Source: Cellvibrionaceae bacterium (GTDB lineage Bacteria; Pseudomonadota; Gammaproteobacteria; Pseudomonadales; Cellvibrionaceae). Taken from it: 64,000 bases of DNA. Each line of letters starts with the position of its first letter. The stretch's first letter is position 1. The stretch is taken from assembly GCA_021151695.1 (NCBI GenBank), contig JAGKWU010000009.1:124001-188000 (forward strand), written 5' to 3'. Shown piece after piece: positions 17,166-25,630 of the stretch. The notes under the pieces are model-generated. The model ran no database searches and had not been told where the DNA came from. It saw nothing but the letters and a program-made list of their open reading frames with translations. The position numbers and the translations under genes are program-made.

Positions 17166-18362
17166 TTATCGCCATTTCCATTTAAATTTAATCACTATCA
17201 GCATCAATACCAATATGAGCGAGAGTGTGCCCAAATTATATGCAACATCGTTCATGGGTTGGTAATTCATCATGGATTGCCGCAACAAATCCCCGATATA
17301 AGTCATAGGATTTGCGTAAGAAAAATAACGCACCACATCTGGAACATTGTCCAGAGGTAACATTAACCCTGAGGTAAACATTAGTAAGAGATTGGATATT
17401 TGGGTTAACACATTCGCAGTTTGTACTGATTGAGAAACGGAAACCAGAAGCACCCCAAAGACAGTCATAAAGAGATTGCCCAATATAATAGAGGTGAAAA
17501 ATGCTGGAATATTATGAATTCCCTCAACGCCGAGCAACAACATCCCGGAAGCGACAAATAAAAGGCTTAGCACTATCCCGATTAAAATTCGCCACAAAAC
17601 GTATGTGAAAATCAAGGTTTCCATACGGAGATTTGCAATTGCCAATTGGACAAATACACCTTCCGCACGATCAGAAGCTAAGGGTAAAGCGGAACTAAAT
17701 AAACCTAACCATAATATCGATAGTGCAAGAAAGTTAGGTAAATAGAACGCTATTTGGGATTTGTTGTAAGATTGGTGATCCGCAACATCTTTTTGTGAGC
17801 TCGCACTTTCTGTAGCGGCAATATGACTCATGGGATATTGTTCAAAACGGTACTTGGCATTAGCGCCTGCCACAACCAAATTAAATTGAGATACCAATTC
17901 CCGAGCAAGTAGTTCAGCAACACCTCCCATAGCAGGATTTACCGATGCGTATTTAAACTGCACTATGCCGGAACCATTCTGCTCACTAACGACCAACAAC
18001 ATATTAATTTTGCCGGATTCAAAATTTTTAAGACTTTGCTCTAAATTCCGGCTGATTGAAACTGCAGCGCGACTGGAAAAATCAGCGTTCGACTTCAGTT
18101 GAGTCACAAACGCTTCCGTATTCGGAACATCAGCCAGCGCGACGAATTCAATGACAAATAGCTGCGTCGGTTTTCGATCATTGTCATCAGCAGTTTTTTG
18201 TGTATTTGCTGAAGCAGAGCGGGCTTCCGGTGCAGAAGGCAATAAGGAGTATGATGTCGTAACCCCCATAATCAAAGGCAAAAAGATAGTTAGTAACACC
18301 GCTACTTTGTCACGAAAGAAAATTTTAGCCTGACAAGAAAGCAGATAAAAAATTAAGTCCAT
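17166..18362 (-). CDS. ABC-2 type transporter permease
   Basis: Inner-membrane permease of 398 residues. It has one N-terminal membrane helix (VAVLLTIFLPLIMGVTTSYS), a large extracytoplasmic domain at about residues 45-210, then five hydrophobic segments typical of the ABC2_membrane family (FYLPNFLALSILWLGLFSSA, GIVLSLLFVASGMLLLG, ending LGTLSLILVLMLIVIKF). It pairs with the ATPase encoded just upstream at 18482. ABC-2 exporters move glycans, lipids, drugs or peptides, and the cargo here is probably the cluster product or a lipid-linked intermediate. A 119-base gap separates it from the ATPase gene. Confidence 0.85.
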   Translation of the reverse strand: MDLIFYLLSCQAKIFFRDKVAVLLTIFLPLIMGVTTSYSLLPSAPEARSASANTQKTADDNDRKPTQLFVIEFVALADVPNTEAFVTQLKSNADFSSRAAVSISRNLEQSLKNFESGKINMLLVVSEQNGSGIVQFKYASVNPAMGGVAELLARELVSQFNLVVAGANAKYRFEQYPMSHIAATESASSQKDVADHQSYNKSQIAFYLPNFLALSILWLGLFSSALPLASDRAEGVFVQLAIANLRMETLIFTYVLWRILIGIVLSLLFVASGMLLLGVEGIHNIPAFFTSIILGNLFMTVFGVLLVSVSQSVQTANVLTQISNLLLMFTSGLMLPLDNVPDVVRYFSYANPMTYIGDLLRQSMMNYQPMNDVAYNLGTLSLILVLMLIVIKFKWKWR

Positions 18363-18481
18363 CGAATAAACCTACAAAAATAGATAATGTCCATCGCATA
18401 GTGCGGCGAAAGAAGCCATCAAACGGATACCTGACCACGTCGCATTCAATTAACTCAGCCTGGCCGCCGCAAATGTAAAAA

Positions 18482-19390
18482 TTAACCTGTAATCCGTACT
18501 ACAACGTCCTGCAAATTCGAAGAGCGTATTGCAACATCATAAATGGCGGAGGAGATTAATGGATCTTGATAAATAGCAGTTACAACTGAGTCGGCATGAT
18601 CCGTAGTCACATAAAGAGCTCCATCAGAAAACCAATGAAAATACTCTAGATGTTGAATTGCTTGAAGCACAGTATCAATGCGCGATATATCAGCAAAAAT
18701 TCTGACAGTTTTGCTTTTCAAATATTTTCTTCGTAACTCTTCCGGACTAGTGAAATCGACAACCCTTCCAGCATTCAAAATTAAAACCTTGGTACAGATA
18801 GATTCTATTTCGTCGAGATAATGGGTGATAATTAGCGTAGTTCGATCAGATGTACGTGTTTGTCGCAGATAATCAACAAATCGTCCTCGAGTAGACACAT
18901 CTAATCCAACAGTTGGTTCATCGTAAAAGGTAAATTCAGTATCTTTTAAAACTGCCAACGCGATGTTTAATTTCTGCAGCTGTCCGCCAGACAACATCCG
19001 GATCTCTTTGTCTTCGGTATCTGCCATTTCAACGCATCGGTAGATTTTTTCCCTTTCAAGCTTTTTATTCGCTATTTTTGCATACAGTGTTAGCACTTCC
19101 TTTACTTTCAGTTGCTTAAAATGTGAAGACTTTTGTAATTGAATGGCCATCTTCCTTTTAAATGCATCACCAGTCAGCTTTTGGCCATTTAAACAATAAT
19201 GTAAAATTCCGGCTTGAGGCTCGAGTAACCCTTGTAAAATACTAAACAGCGTCGTTTTTCCAGCCCCATTTCTGCCAACAACAGCAATAATTTCTCCCAA
19301 TTCTATACGGAAGGAAATATCACTTAACACTGGGCATTGATCAAATGCCAAGGATATGTTCGAGCACTCAATAAATGTATTTTGGCTCAT
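18482..19390 (-). CDS. ABC transporter ATP-binding protein
   Basis: Cytoplasmic ATPase of 302 residues for the ABC-2 permease. Walker A is GRNGAGKTT near residue 38, the signature LSGGQLQKLNIALA near 134, Walker B EFTFYDEPTVGLD near 153, and the switch histidine is in LIITHYLDEIE. The C-terminal 80 residues form an accessory region as in drug and antibiotic exporters of the CcmA type. Its ATG overlaps the stop of the preceding gene (ATGA), so the two are translationally coupled. Confidence 0.92.
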   Translation of the reverse strand: MSQNTFIECSNISLAFDQCPVLSDISFRIELGEIIAVVGRNGAGKTTLFSILQGLLEPQAGILHYCLNGQKLTGDAFKRKMAIQLQKSSHFKQLKVKEVLTLYAKIANKKLEREKIYRCVEMADTEDKEIRMLSGGQLQKLNIALAVLKDTEFTFYDEPTVGLDVSTRGRFVDYLRQTRTSDRTTLIITHYLDEIESICTKVLILNAGRVVDFTSPEELRRKYLKSKTVRIFADISRIDTVLQAIQHLEYFHWFSDGALYVTTDHADSVVTAIYQDPLISSAIYDVAIRSSNLQDVVVRITG

Positions 19391-19842
19391 ATGGATTTTT
19401 CTTCGTGTCTGAGCTCATAGCACCATTCATATAAATCATCTACAAGCGATCCGACCAATTTTCCGTAAACGCGACGGAATTCCAATTTTGTAACGATAGA
19501 TTCATTTAATGATTCCGCTTCAATAAGCAATGCATCTACAAAATATTGAACGCGCAAAACATAAATAGTAATTTCATGAGCTATCTTTTTAATTTCAGAC
19601 CAAACGGATTCCTCATCTGAATCCAGGTATTCATCAATTTCCTCACGCAAACATTTGACTAAGTAAATGAATTCGTTAGTTGAAATCCCTACTGTTTTGG
19701 TAAACATTGTTGAAGTTGTCTTGGCAGTGTTTTTATCTAGCAGCCCAATTCGATAATGCCGAACAAGCTCCTGTATTAGCCCATTGATGCGATAAAAAAT
19801 ATCAATACGTCTTTTCAGTAATTCAGTTCTATATGCCTTCAT
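19387..19842 (-). CDS. Unknown helical protein of the cluster (151 aa)
   Basis: Unrecognised. It is predicted almost wholly alpha-helical, with an acidic middle (EEIDEYLDSDEESVWSEIKK) and aromatic-rich C-terminus (LVDDLYEWCYELRHEEKS). No signal or membrane segment. The ATG lies 10 bases from the preceding stop, and its own stop overlaps the ABC ATPase start by four bases, so it is embedded in the operon. It could be an adaptor, immunity-type or scaffold protein, but there is no direct evidence. Confidence 0.7.
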   Translation of the reverse strand: MKAYRTELLKRRIDIFYRINGLIQELVRHYRIGLLDKNTAKTTSTMFTKTVGISTNEFIYLVKCLREEIDEYLDSDEESVWSEIKKIAHEITIYVLRVQYFVDALLIEAESLNESIVTKLEFRRVYGKLVGSLVDDLYEWCYELRHEEKSI

Positions 19843-19852
19843 TTAATTTTTC

Positions 19853-20731
19853 CTACACCCTGTAATAATCGATTTTTCTTCTTCGGTTAAGTGGTAATGG
19901 CTTGGCAGAATCAGTAATGCGACTCATGGTTAACGATTCATTCATAGTTGCTCTTTCAAGATCACCATCTATTAAACTAATATAAATATCTCCATAAAAG
20001 TAGGACTCTCCCATATTAGATTCTTCTTTGATACCAACGCGCTTTGACACATTTAGTGCACCTCGACTTTCATAATGATAAACCAGAACGGGTGTGTTTT
20101 TATGAGTTGAGATGCCCGTGAACTCTACATCTAAATCAAACATATAAAATTTTGAAATTCCGCTAACAGTACCACCAAAACGAAGCTCTATCGCTTTTGA
20201 GTGATCAATCAAAATGCGGACTGAATTGCCAATTCGAGCTAAACTTTCCTGATGTTTCAATACCTGGCTGTGCAATTCTTCCAATGCAACAACATCATAG
20301 CATTGCAGTTGAAATAGATTGACAAGAGGCGTTGCAGGAAAGTCGGAAAAAGGCTGATTTTTCGCTAAGTGCGCGTCTATATATGCGTGCCGTTCTCTCA
20401 GTAATTCAAAATCCTCCGATGGCATTAGTTTGTAATGGCTCACTACTTGTCCAACAGGAAATTTAATTGGGCGAAGACTATCGCTTTGTACGACATCTCC
20501 CTCATAAAAATGCGCATGATTGTAGGTGGCTTCAAGGTATAAACGATCTTCAGAAGAAAACCCTAAACATCTGCGTGTTAAATCAGCATTTAATACCTGA
20601 AATTTTTTAATCTTGCCAATTCCTGTGAGGAATGTATTTTTCATAGATATTGCATAATTACACTCATCCTTCAATGTAGGATTAAAACCCCACGATTTGG
20701 AAAGTGTTTGAGTTAACTGTTCCATTTGCAT
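19853..20731 (-). CDS. Unknown cluster protein (292 aa)
   Basis: Unrecognised soluble protein. The N-terminal 110 residues are mixed alpha/beta with LEATYNHAHFYEGDVVQ. A helical middle follows (ALEELHSQVLKHQESLARIG), then a beta-rich C-terminal half (FGGTVSGISKFYMFDLDVEF, LVYHYESRGALNVSKR, YFYGDIYISLIDG). No cysteine cluster, P-loop or SAM motif is visible. GGAG precedes the ATG, and it lies 12 bases after the upstream gene and 10 before the next. It sits between putative glycosyltransferases and an ABC exporter, so a role in modification or recognition of the product is plausible but unproven. Confidence 0.7.
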   Translation of the reverse strand: MQMEQLTQTLSKSWGFNPTLKDECNYAISMKNTFLTGIGKIKKFQVLNADLTRRCLGFSSEDRLYLEATYNHAHFYEGDVVQSDSLRPIKFPVGQVVSHYKLMPSEDFELLRERHAYIDAHLAKNQPFSDFPATPLVNLFQLQCYDVVALEELHSQVLKHQESLARIGNSVRILIDHSKAIELRFGGTVSGISKFYMFDLDVEFTGISTHKNTPVLVYHYESRGALNVSKRVGIKEESNMGESYFYGDIYISLIDGDLERATMNESLTMSRITDSAKPLPLNRRRKIDYYRV

Positions 20732-20743
20732 ATAGCAAAACTC

Positions 20744-21982
20744 CTAAAGCAGCGCGAGTAATTTGTCTGTGAGGCATTGCGTTCGCGACACATCACCAAA
20801 ATAATTAGCGCTACGTTCACGAAACTTCCCAACCATATCTACGTCAGTAAGAACGTTCCGAATAATGTCGGCACACTTATTTGGCTCAAAAATGGGGGCC
20901 TGAAAAATAAGATTAATGTAAGCATTATCTTCAACAACGTTTTTTAAAAATTGATTCCAACCCCAGGGAAACATTCGAAATGCACCAACACTTTCTACAT
21001 CTCGAGCCATGCTCGCATACCAACTTGGTAGCTTGGGCAAAATTGCGTCCAGCTTTTTAAAATTAATTGGCTTGGGGTTATAAAGTAAAATACAGGGTGT
21101 TCCGTAACGCAGTGCGGATGACATAGTGATGGATGTGACATTTGTTGTAATCATCACATCAGAATTCTTTAACAAATTTTGATACGCTGAGGAGTCTAGA
21201 GAAGCGTAATGCCGATAAGAAACACCAGGAGTAAATTCTGAACGTTGCCATTTGCGGGGCCCAACATGAATTATCTCAACCTGAAGGCCAGTCAACGCTA
21301 CATATTGATAGATGAGTTCCGGCATCCAATTACGCAGCGCAATGACTCTCTCCGTTAATCGTGGAGAATGTTCGTTGTACTCCCAATAAGAATTGGCTAT
21401 AAAAATACGTTTTACTTGACGCTCAAAATTTTTTTCAATGCCAGAATCGATACGGTTTAAGTCTCGTATTTCGGGAAATAGAGGGCAATGAAGAATATTT
21501 AAAAAATCAGCCTGATGCTGATTAAGAGGTACCGGGCGTATCAAAAGATCACAATTTGCTGGATTATTTTTTTCAACATACGAAGGTTGAATATCCAGCC
21601 AATCCCAAATCGGAACTTGTTCGCTACGAGAGTATTGATCCATGCCCGCTATTTTTACTTTATAATATTTTAATTGATCAATATCGATCCCGCTCCAATT
21701 GGAGGAGTAGTTCATGGTAGACAGATCTGCGCACACAAAAAGATCCGGGTCAATATCTACAATGAAATTATTAAATGCGAGTAAATTTGCGAGTCTGTCA
21801 GCTGTCTCATCCAGGCGCAATATACTCCCGCATATTTGAGAAAAATAGGAGGCGCATAATCCGCTCACCACAGCATGCAATTGTATGCGCTCATCTTTCA
21901 TCCCAAAGCAAGATGAAACTATAGATGCTTCGCCACTTGATAACGTACCTAGGCAAACAATAACAATTTTTACTTTTTTCAC
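20744..21982 (-). CDS. Putative GT-B fold glycosyltransferase-like protein, copy 1
   Basis: A 412-residue protein. Residues about 270-300 show the shape of a GT-B donor domain: NSDVMITTNVTSITMSSALR followed by YGTPCILLYNPKP. The protein at 22006 has the aligned stretch DCVIGFNSISTSLAKIALKG then VPVINISN, and both share the unusual block FRMFPWGWNQFL / FKLFPVGWHSFI near residue 345. The N-terminus (KIVIVCLGTLSSGEASIVSS) is Rossmann-like. The start is GTG with AAGGA upstream. I do not recognise a named family. Glycosyltransferase activity is inferred from fold-like patterns and context. Confidence 0.65.
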   Translation of the reverse strand: MKKVKIVIVCLGTLSSGEASIVSSCFGMKDERIQLHAVVSGLCASYFSQICGSILRLDETADRLANLLAFNNFIVDIDPDLFVCADLSTMNYSSNWSGIDIDQLKYYKVKIAGMDQYSRSEQVPIWDWLDIQPSYVEKNNPANCDLLIRPVPLNQHQADFLNILHCPLFPEIRDLNRIDSGIEKNFERQVKRIFIANSYWEYNEHSPRLTERVIALRNWMPELIYQYVALTGLQVEIIHVGPRKWQRSEFTPGVSYRHYASLDSSAYQNLLKNSDVMITTNVTSITMSSALRYGTPCILLYNPKPINFKKLDAILPKLPSWYASMARDVESVGAFRMFPWGWNQFLKNVVEDNAYINLIFQAPIFEPNKCADIIRNVLTDVDMVGKFRERSANYFGDVSRTQCLTDKLLALL

Positions 21983-22005
21983 TCTATTACAATCCTTAAC
22001 CCAGG

Positions 22006-23208
22006 TTACTGAAATAAAAATTGAGCATCGTAATGACTATCCAGTACTTGTACTTGATCAATATAGGCTGCCACTTTTTGACGATGTTGATTGGTGTTTA
22101 GGATGGCCCGCTCAACAATCTGATCTAGCTCCTGCATTGCAAAGAGCTGAACGTCTTCAATCAATTCGTAGTACTGATTCTTGTCAAGATGGGAAATAAA
22201 GCTATGCCACCCCACAGGAAACAATTTAAATGGATAAAAATGTTCTTTAGGAAATCCAATATCAGCAACTTCCTTTTTGATCTTTACATCAAATACTCGT
22301 TCATTTTTTCGAATGTAATGGTTGCTAATGTTAATAACCGGAACTCCCTTTAAAGCAATTTTTGCCAGCGAAGTAGAGATGCTATTAAAACCAATGACAC
22401 AATCAACATTCTGAATTAAGTCTTCAAATTCATTACTTGGTAGTGATGCAATACTCTCGTAATTAGGTGGTTTTGCTTTGCCTTGGGTAATGTCATAACC
22501 AAGGCAAAGAAACGTAGCCTTATTATCCATTCGCAACATAAAATCTATAAGCCCCGTTGTTAACCACTCTTGGGGGCCGCTAGTCGAATCAGGATGCCCA
22601 CCAGCAAATTGCCAATTGGCACCAATCACCAGAATTTGCCACTTATGTCTTTTGGCCTTCGCACCTATAATAATTTTTGGCTGCGAAACTAGACCATAGC
22701 GAAATACGTTTGGCGAATCCGCAATTACCGGCCAGCAGATGGGAACAGGTTGAATCAATAAGGAATACCGATTCAGACTAAGTTCACTCATGTGCTTGGC
22801 CACATATCCATATGCATCTACATGTTTGGAGGAGTTTTGGTAATCGTATATATCAAAAGCGCAAACCTTTCCTGAAAAAATATCCAGGTCACCCTCTGTC
22901 AAACCATAATGTCGATGGCAAAACCGATAATTCAAAAAGTCAGCAAGAATTATCAGATCCGGTGCGATATCCTGTTCTATTGTTTGAAACAATAAGCGAT
23001 TGATCGCTGGCGAGTTCGCAACCAAATTAAAATACCGATAGGCGGTTGCCTTAAGTATCTTGGTATGGAGTTTAGGTATAAAAAAAATGGGTTCAATTTC
23101 TCTTTCATACCGTTTTGCGAACTCCAAAGCGATCTGCAGTTCTCCATTTGCCCAAAAACTGGTAACAATAAAAACTGCTTTACGTTTATCCCTCGACTGC
23201 AACAACAT
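22006..23208 (-). CDS. Putative GT-B fold glycosyltransferase-like protein, copy 2
   Basis: A 400-residue relative of the protein at 20744. The reading frame is open to 23343, but the first 45 codons overlap the radical SAM gene deeply. I chose ATG 23208 (MLLQSRDKRKAVFIVTSFWA), which leaves a 23-base overlap and gives a Rossmann-like start matching copy 1. The C-terminal donor-like region has CVIGFNSISTSLAKIALKG near residue 295 and the shared FKLFPVGWHSFI block. NANWQFAGGH-type loop residues near 200 (IGANWQFAGGHPD) may bind a nucleotide sugar. Function inferred only. Confidence 0.65.
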   Translation of the reverse strand: MLLQSRDKRKAVFIVTSFWANGELQIALEFAKRYEREIEPIFFIPKLHTKILKATAYRYFNLVANSPAINRLLFQTIEQDIAPDLIILADFLNYRFCHRHYGLTEGDLDIFSGKVCAFDIYDYQNSSKHVDAYGYVAKHMSELSLNRYSLLIQPVPICWPVIADSPNVFRYGLVSQPKIIIGAKAKRHKWQILVIGANWQFAGGHPDSTSGPQEWLTTGLIDFMLRMDNKATFLCLGYDITQGKAKPPNYESIASLPSNEFEDLIQNVDCVIGFNSISTSLAKIALKGVPVINISNHYIRKNERVFDVKIKKEVADIGFPKEHFYPFKLFPVGWHSFISHLDKNQYYELIEDVQLFAMQELDQIVERAILNTNQHRQKVAAYIDQVQVLDSHYDAQFLFQ

Positions 23209-24109
23209 TCTGTAATCTCTCGAACTCCGACCAGCCGCGATACTGAATGTATTCTTTATAAACACCACCACAAACACTACTGTGTTCACAAGTTCGACAA
23301 ACATCGCCGTGCACGCGGGCAGTTTTATCCATAAAGGTTCCATAATCGTGTATCACGATATCGCGATAAAGCATTTTGAATTTCTCATCCTGCCAATTGA
23401 TCGTGTACCTTTCATACCCTTTTATAACGCAGAGAGGAAACCCTTCAAGGGTAATTCTCACGTTAGCTTGATCCGCCTGTGCAATGATCTTGGGTATCAT
23501 GCCCATTAGATCTTGGTAATGTGGAGTTACCTCATCAAAATTCCGAAATGCTGTACCACCGGTATGCAAAGCAGAGATGTTAATGTGATCTACATTTAAT
23601 CCAATGATCACATCTATTAGCTGCTCGAAATACGGTAAATTGTCTTTTGACACTACGCTATTTGTGCGAACTTTTTTGCCAAGACTTTTAATGTTTTTAA
23701 TACCATTAACCGCTTGTGTAAAGCTTCCTTTGGATTTGGTAATTTGCGTATTGGTTTCTTCGTCCATACCGTGCAAGGAAATTACGTATTCCACTACATT
23801 TAAGTCAGACGTTTGTTGCGCAAAAGATTTTTTGCCCAAGCGACGACCATTGGTTTGCAGGATTACTTCCGGGTAACCACACGCTTTGATTTTTTCAAGA
23901 ATTTCAATGAAGTCAGTGCGAATAGTTGGTTCTCCGCCGTGAATATTCACGCCCTCAAACCCTTGGTTACTATTTTTCTCCAGATACTTAAAAATAATTT
24001 CCTTTTTTACACTATTCACTTCTATATGCGGGGCATCCACAATACAGAAGTTGCAGCGGCTATTACACACATCCGTCAAATGGATGCTCAGCATATTTCG
24101 GCGGGCCAT
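23186..24109 (-). CDS. Radical SAM protein with C-terminal cysteine (SPASM/twitch-like) motif
   Basis: A 307-residue radical SAM enzyme. The 4Fe-4S motif CNSRCNFC lies at residues 15-22, followed by the SAM-binding GGEPT (NIHGGEPTIRTDF) near 65 and an ILQTNGRRLG strand. A second cysteine set CRTCEHSSVCGGVYKEY lies near residues 270-287, suggesting an auxiliary cluster as in SPASM or twitch proteins that modify peptides. I prefer ATG 24109 (AGGAAAG upstream) over a TTG at 24133. It sits directly after the other radical SAM gene and close to the small acidic protein, fitting a peptide-maturase role, which is inferred. Confidence 0.88.
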   Translation of the reverse strand: MARRNMLSIHLTDVCNSRCNFCIVDAPHIEVNSVKKEIIFKYLEKNSNQGFEGVNIHGGEPTIRTDFIEILEKIKACGYPEVILQTNGRRLGKKSFAQQTSDLNVVEYVISLHGMDEETNTQITKSKGSFTQAVNGIKNIKSLGKKVRTNSVVSKDNLPYFEQLIDVIIGLNVDHINISALHTGGTAFRNFDEVTPHYQDLMGMIPKIIAQADQANVRITLEGFPLCVIKGYERYTINWQDEKFKMLYRDIVIHDYGTFMDKTARVHGDVCRTCEHSSVCGGVYKEYIQYRGWSEFERLQNVVAVEG

Positions 24110-24141
24110 AAACTTTCCTATTTTTATTGGCAATTAAGGGT

Positions 24142-25194
24142 TTAAAGGTTACGTAACGAACCTAACTCAACAATTTTATTCTGACGAAAACTCGAGCTTC
24201 TTAGATAACTAACAAAGGACTCATGCTCTATATTTTCCGAAAAGTGAACCGCTCTGGCTTTATATTCTTCATCGCTAAAAGTTCCCCAATTATTAATAGG
24301 AAGGAACAAAATAGCATCTGCATTCCATGCAGAACCGAGCTCTACAAAAGCATCCATTTCACGCCAGTTATTTTTTTGAACAACATAATCCAACTTTAAA
24401 TAAGGAATGACATTTTTCTTGCGCAAATCTGCAATCAATTCCATATTCTCCAACAGCACATCCCATTTCCCGGGATAGCGATTGATTTCATATGTTGAAT
24501 CACAAGCACCATCAATCGAGACCTCTAAGCGTGAAATCCGTGATGCCAGGTGTTGTATTTTTTCCCATCGTTTAAGATTTAACATTTGCGCATTGGTATG
24601 AATGCGTAACTTGATATTGGAATATTTACGCAGCACATCGCCAGTTAACAAATCCCAGTAATGGCGACTCCCAAAAGGATCACCAGATCCAGTAATATAA
24701 ATTTCGCCAATCTGTCCCTGGAACTGCTCAATCAACGAAGTTATATATTGCATATCTGTAGTGCGGCGTGATCCATCACTCATAATCAATTCAGTCCTAC
24801 ATGTCGGGCAGGCCAAATTACATGAGCGGTCATAGGCGCAATTCAACGTTTGAGGGTAAAACTCGCGATCTGACTTGATAAGATCAACGTATCCTTGCCA
24901 CTCCGACTCTGAAACATACTTTACTGGACCGTTTTTACTTGTCAGATGCGGGCATAGAGTTCCGTTACAGTAGGAAAATGTTCCATCGATAACAGATCGC
25001 CTGATCGCTTTTGCAAGCTTTCCTTTCCAAACCGTTTCTATAACATTTTTATTGGCTGTTTCATCGAAATTTTGCGTTGCTCCTGCTGATACATTCAACC
25101 AAGAGGAACAACATAGGTAGGCAGACCTATTCTTATCATTCGAGATTTCCAGCCATTCGAAAGGCTTGGTACAAATTAGTCTTTTGTTTTCCAT
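24142..25194 (-). CDS. Radical SAM protein with N-terminal cysteine-rich region
   Basis: A 350-residue radical SAM enzyme of unusual layout. The cluster motif CNLACPTC lies late, near residues 124-131. About 120 residues precede it, with cysteines in LICTKP, YLCCSSW and YCNGTLCP, so SPASM-like ligands appear to be placed in front of the radical SAM core instead of behind it. GSGDPFGS near 168 replaces the usual GGEP, and EVSIDGACDSTYEINR near 225 is typical for the barrel. It is encoded 20 bases after the small acidic protein. It could act on that peptide or on a sugar; the context favours the peptide. Confidence 0.85.
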   Translation of the reverse strand: MENKRLICTKPFEWLEISNDKNRSAYLCCSSWLNVSAGATQNFDETANKNVIETVWKGKLAKAIRRSVIDGTFSYCNGTLCPHLTSKNGPVKYVSESEWQGYVDLIKSDREFYPQTLNCAYDRSCNLACPTCRTELIMSDGSRRTTDMQYITSLIEQFQGQIGEIYITGSGDPFGSRHYWDLLTGDVLRKYSNIKLRIHTNAQMLNLKRWEKIQHLASRISRLEVSIDGACDSTYEINRYPGKWDVLLENMELIADLRKKNVIPYLKLDYVVQKNNWREMDAFVELGSAWNADAILFLPINNWGTFSDEEYKARAVHFSENIEHESFVSYLRSSSFRQNKIVELGSLRNL

Positions 25195-25214
25195 ACAATA
25201 AAGAGGTCCAAAAA

Positions 25215-25544
25215 TTAGTTAGTTTTATCAGAGCTCTCATCATCGAAATCTTTAAATTCGTATTCATCACCCAGATAATCAAACACCTGATTTCCTTCAT
25301 CATCTACCGATGGGGTGTAAACGGCCGAATTCGCGAGATAGAACTCTTCAATATCCTTATCTTTTAGAAACTCTATATCTTGTTCAGTTAAAGCTTCCAG
25401 CATCTCTCGTTGTACGTCTGAAAGTTCCAGCTCTTGCAGAGTACCAGTACGATCTTGAAGAAACCTCTTTTTAAAATCGTCATCTTTCACAATTTTTTCG
25501 ATGGCTTCTATGATCAGTAATTTGTTGTTTTCACCCTCACTCAT
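25215..25544 (-). CDS. Candidate RiPP precursor: leader-like helix domain plus acidic aromatic tail
   Basis: A 109-residue protein. Residues 10-55 (IIEAIEKIVKDDDFKKRFLQ, then a TLQELELSDVQREMLEAL segment) look like the helical leader domain seen in Nif11- and Franean1_4349-type RiPP precursors: an 'F..rfl.d....L....L...e...l' pattern. The last 48 residues have 16 Asp/Glu and 8 Phe/Tyr, no Cys, and tyrosine or phenylalanine beside acidic residues (QVFDYLGDEYEFKDFDDE). This is a plausible core for radical SAM cross-linking or other modification. ATG 25544 has GGAG at ten bases; an upstream start at 25580 is less likely. The gene lies directly before two radical SAM genes. The precursor role is inferred. 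Confidence 0.65.
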   Translation of the reverse strand: MSEGENNKLLIIEAIEKIVKDDDFKKRFLQDRTGTLQELELSDVQREMLEALTEQDIEFLKDKDIEEFYLANSAVYTPSVDDEGNQVFDYLGDEYEFKDFDDESSDKTN

Positions 25545-25630
25545 GCTATTTTCATCTCCAAATGAAATATGTAAAAGCATAACATCATGCTTAAATTGAC
25601 TTAAAAAAACACTACAACTTTAATTTAAAT

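Noticed and set aside
22812..23003. Small plus-strand frames within the minus-strand cluster
   Set aside because: Low-complexity complement of real genes; no credible start or domain.
23209..23343. Upstream extension of the GT-B-like protein at 22006
   Set aside because: It lies almost wholly within the radical SAM coding region and encodes a hydrophobic stretch not shared with the related protein.
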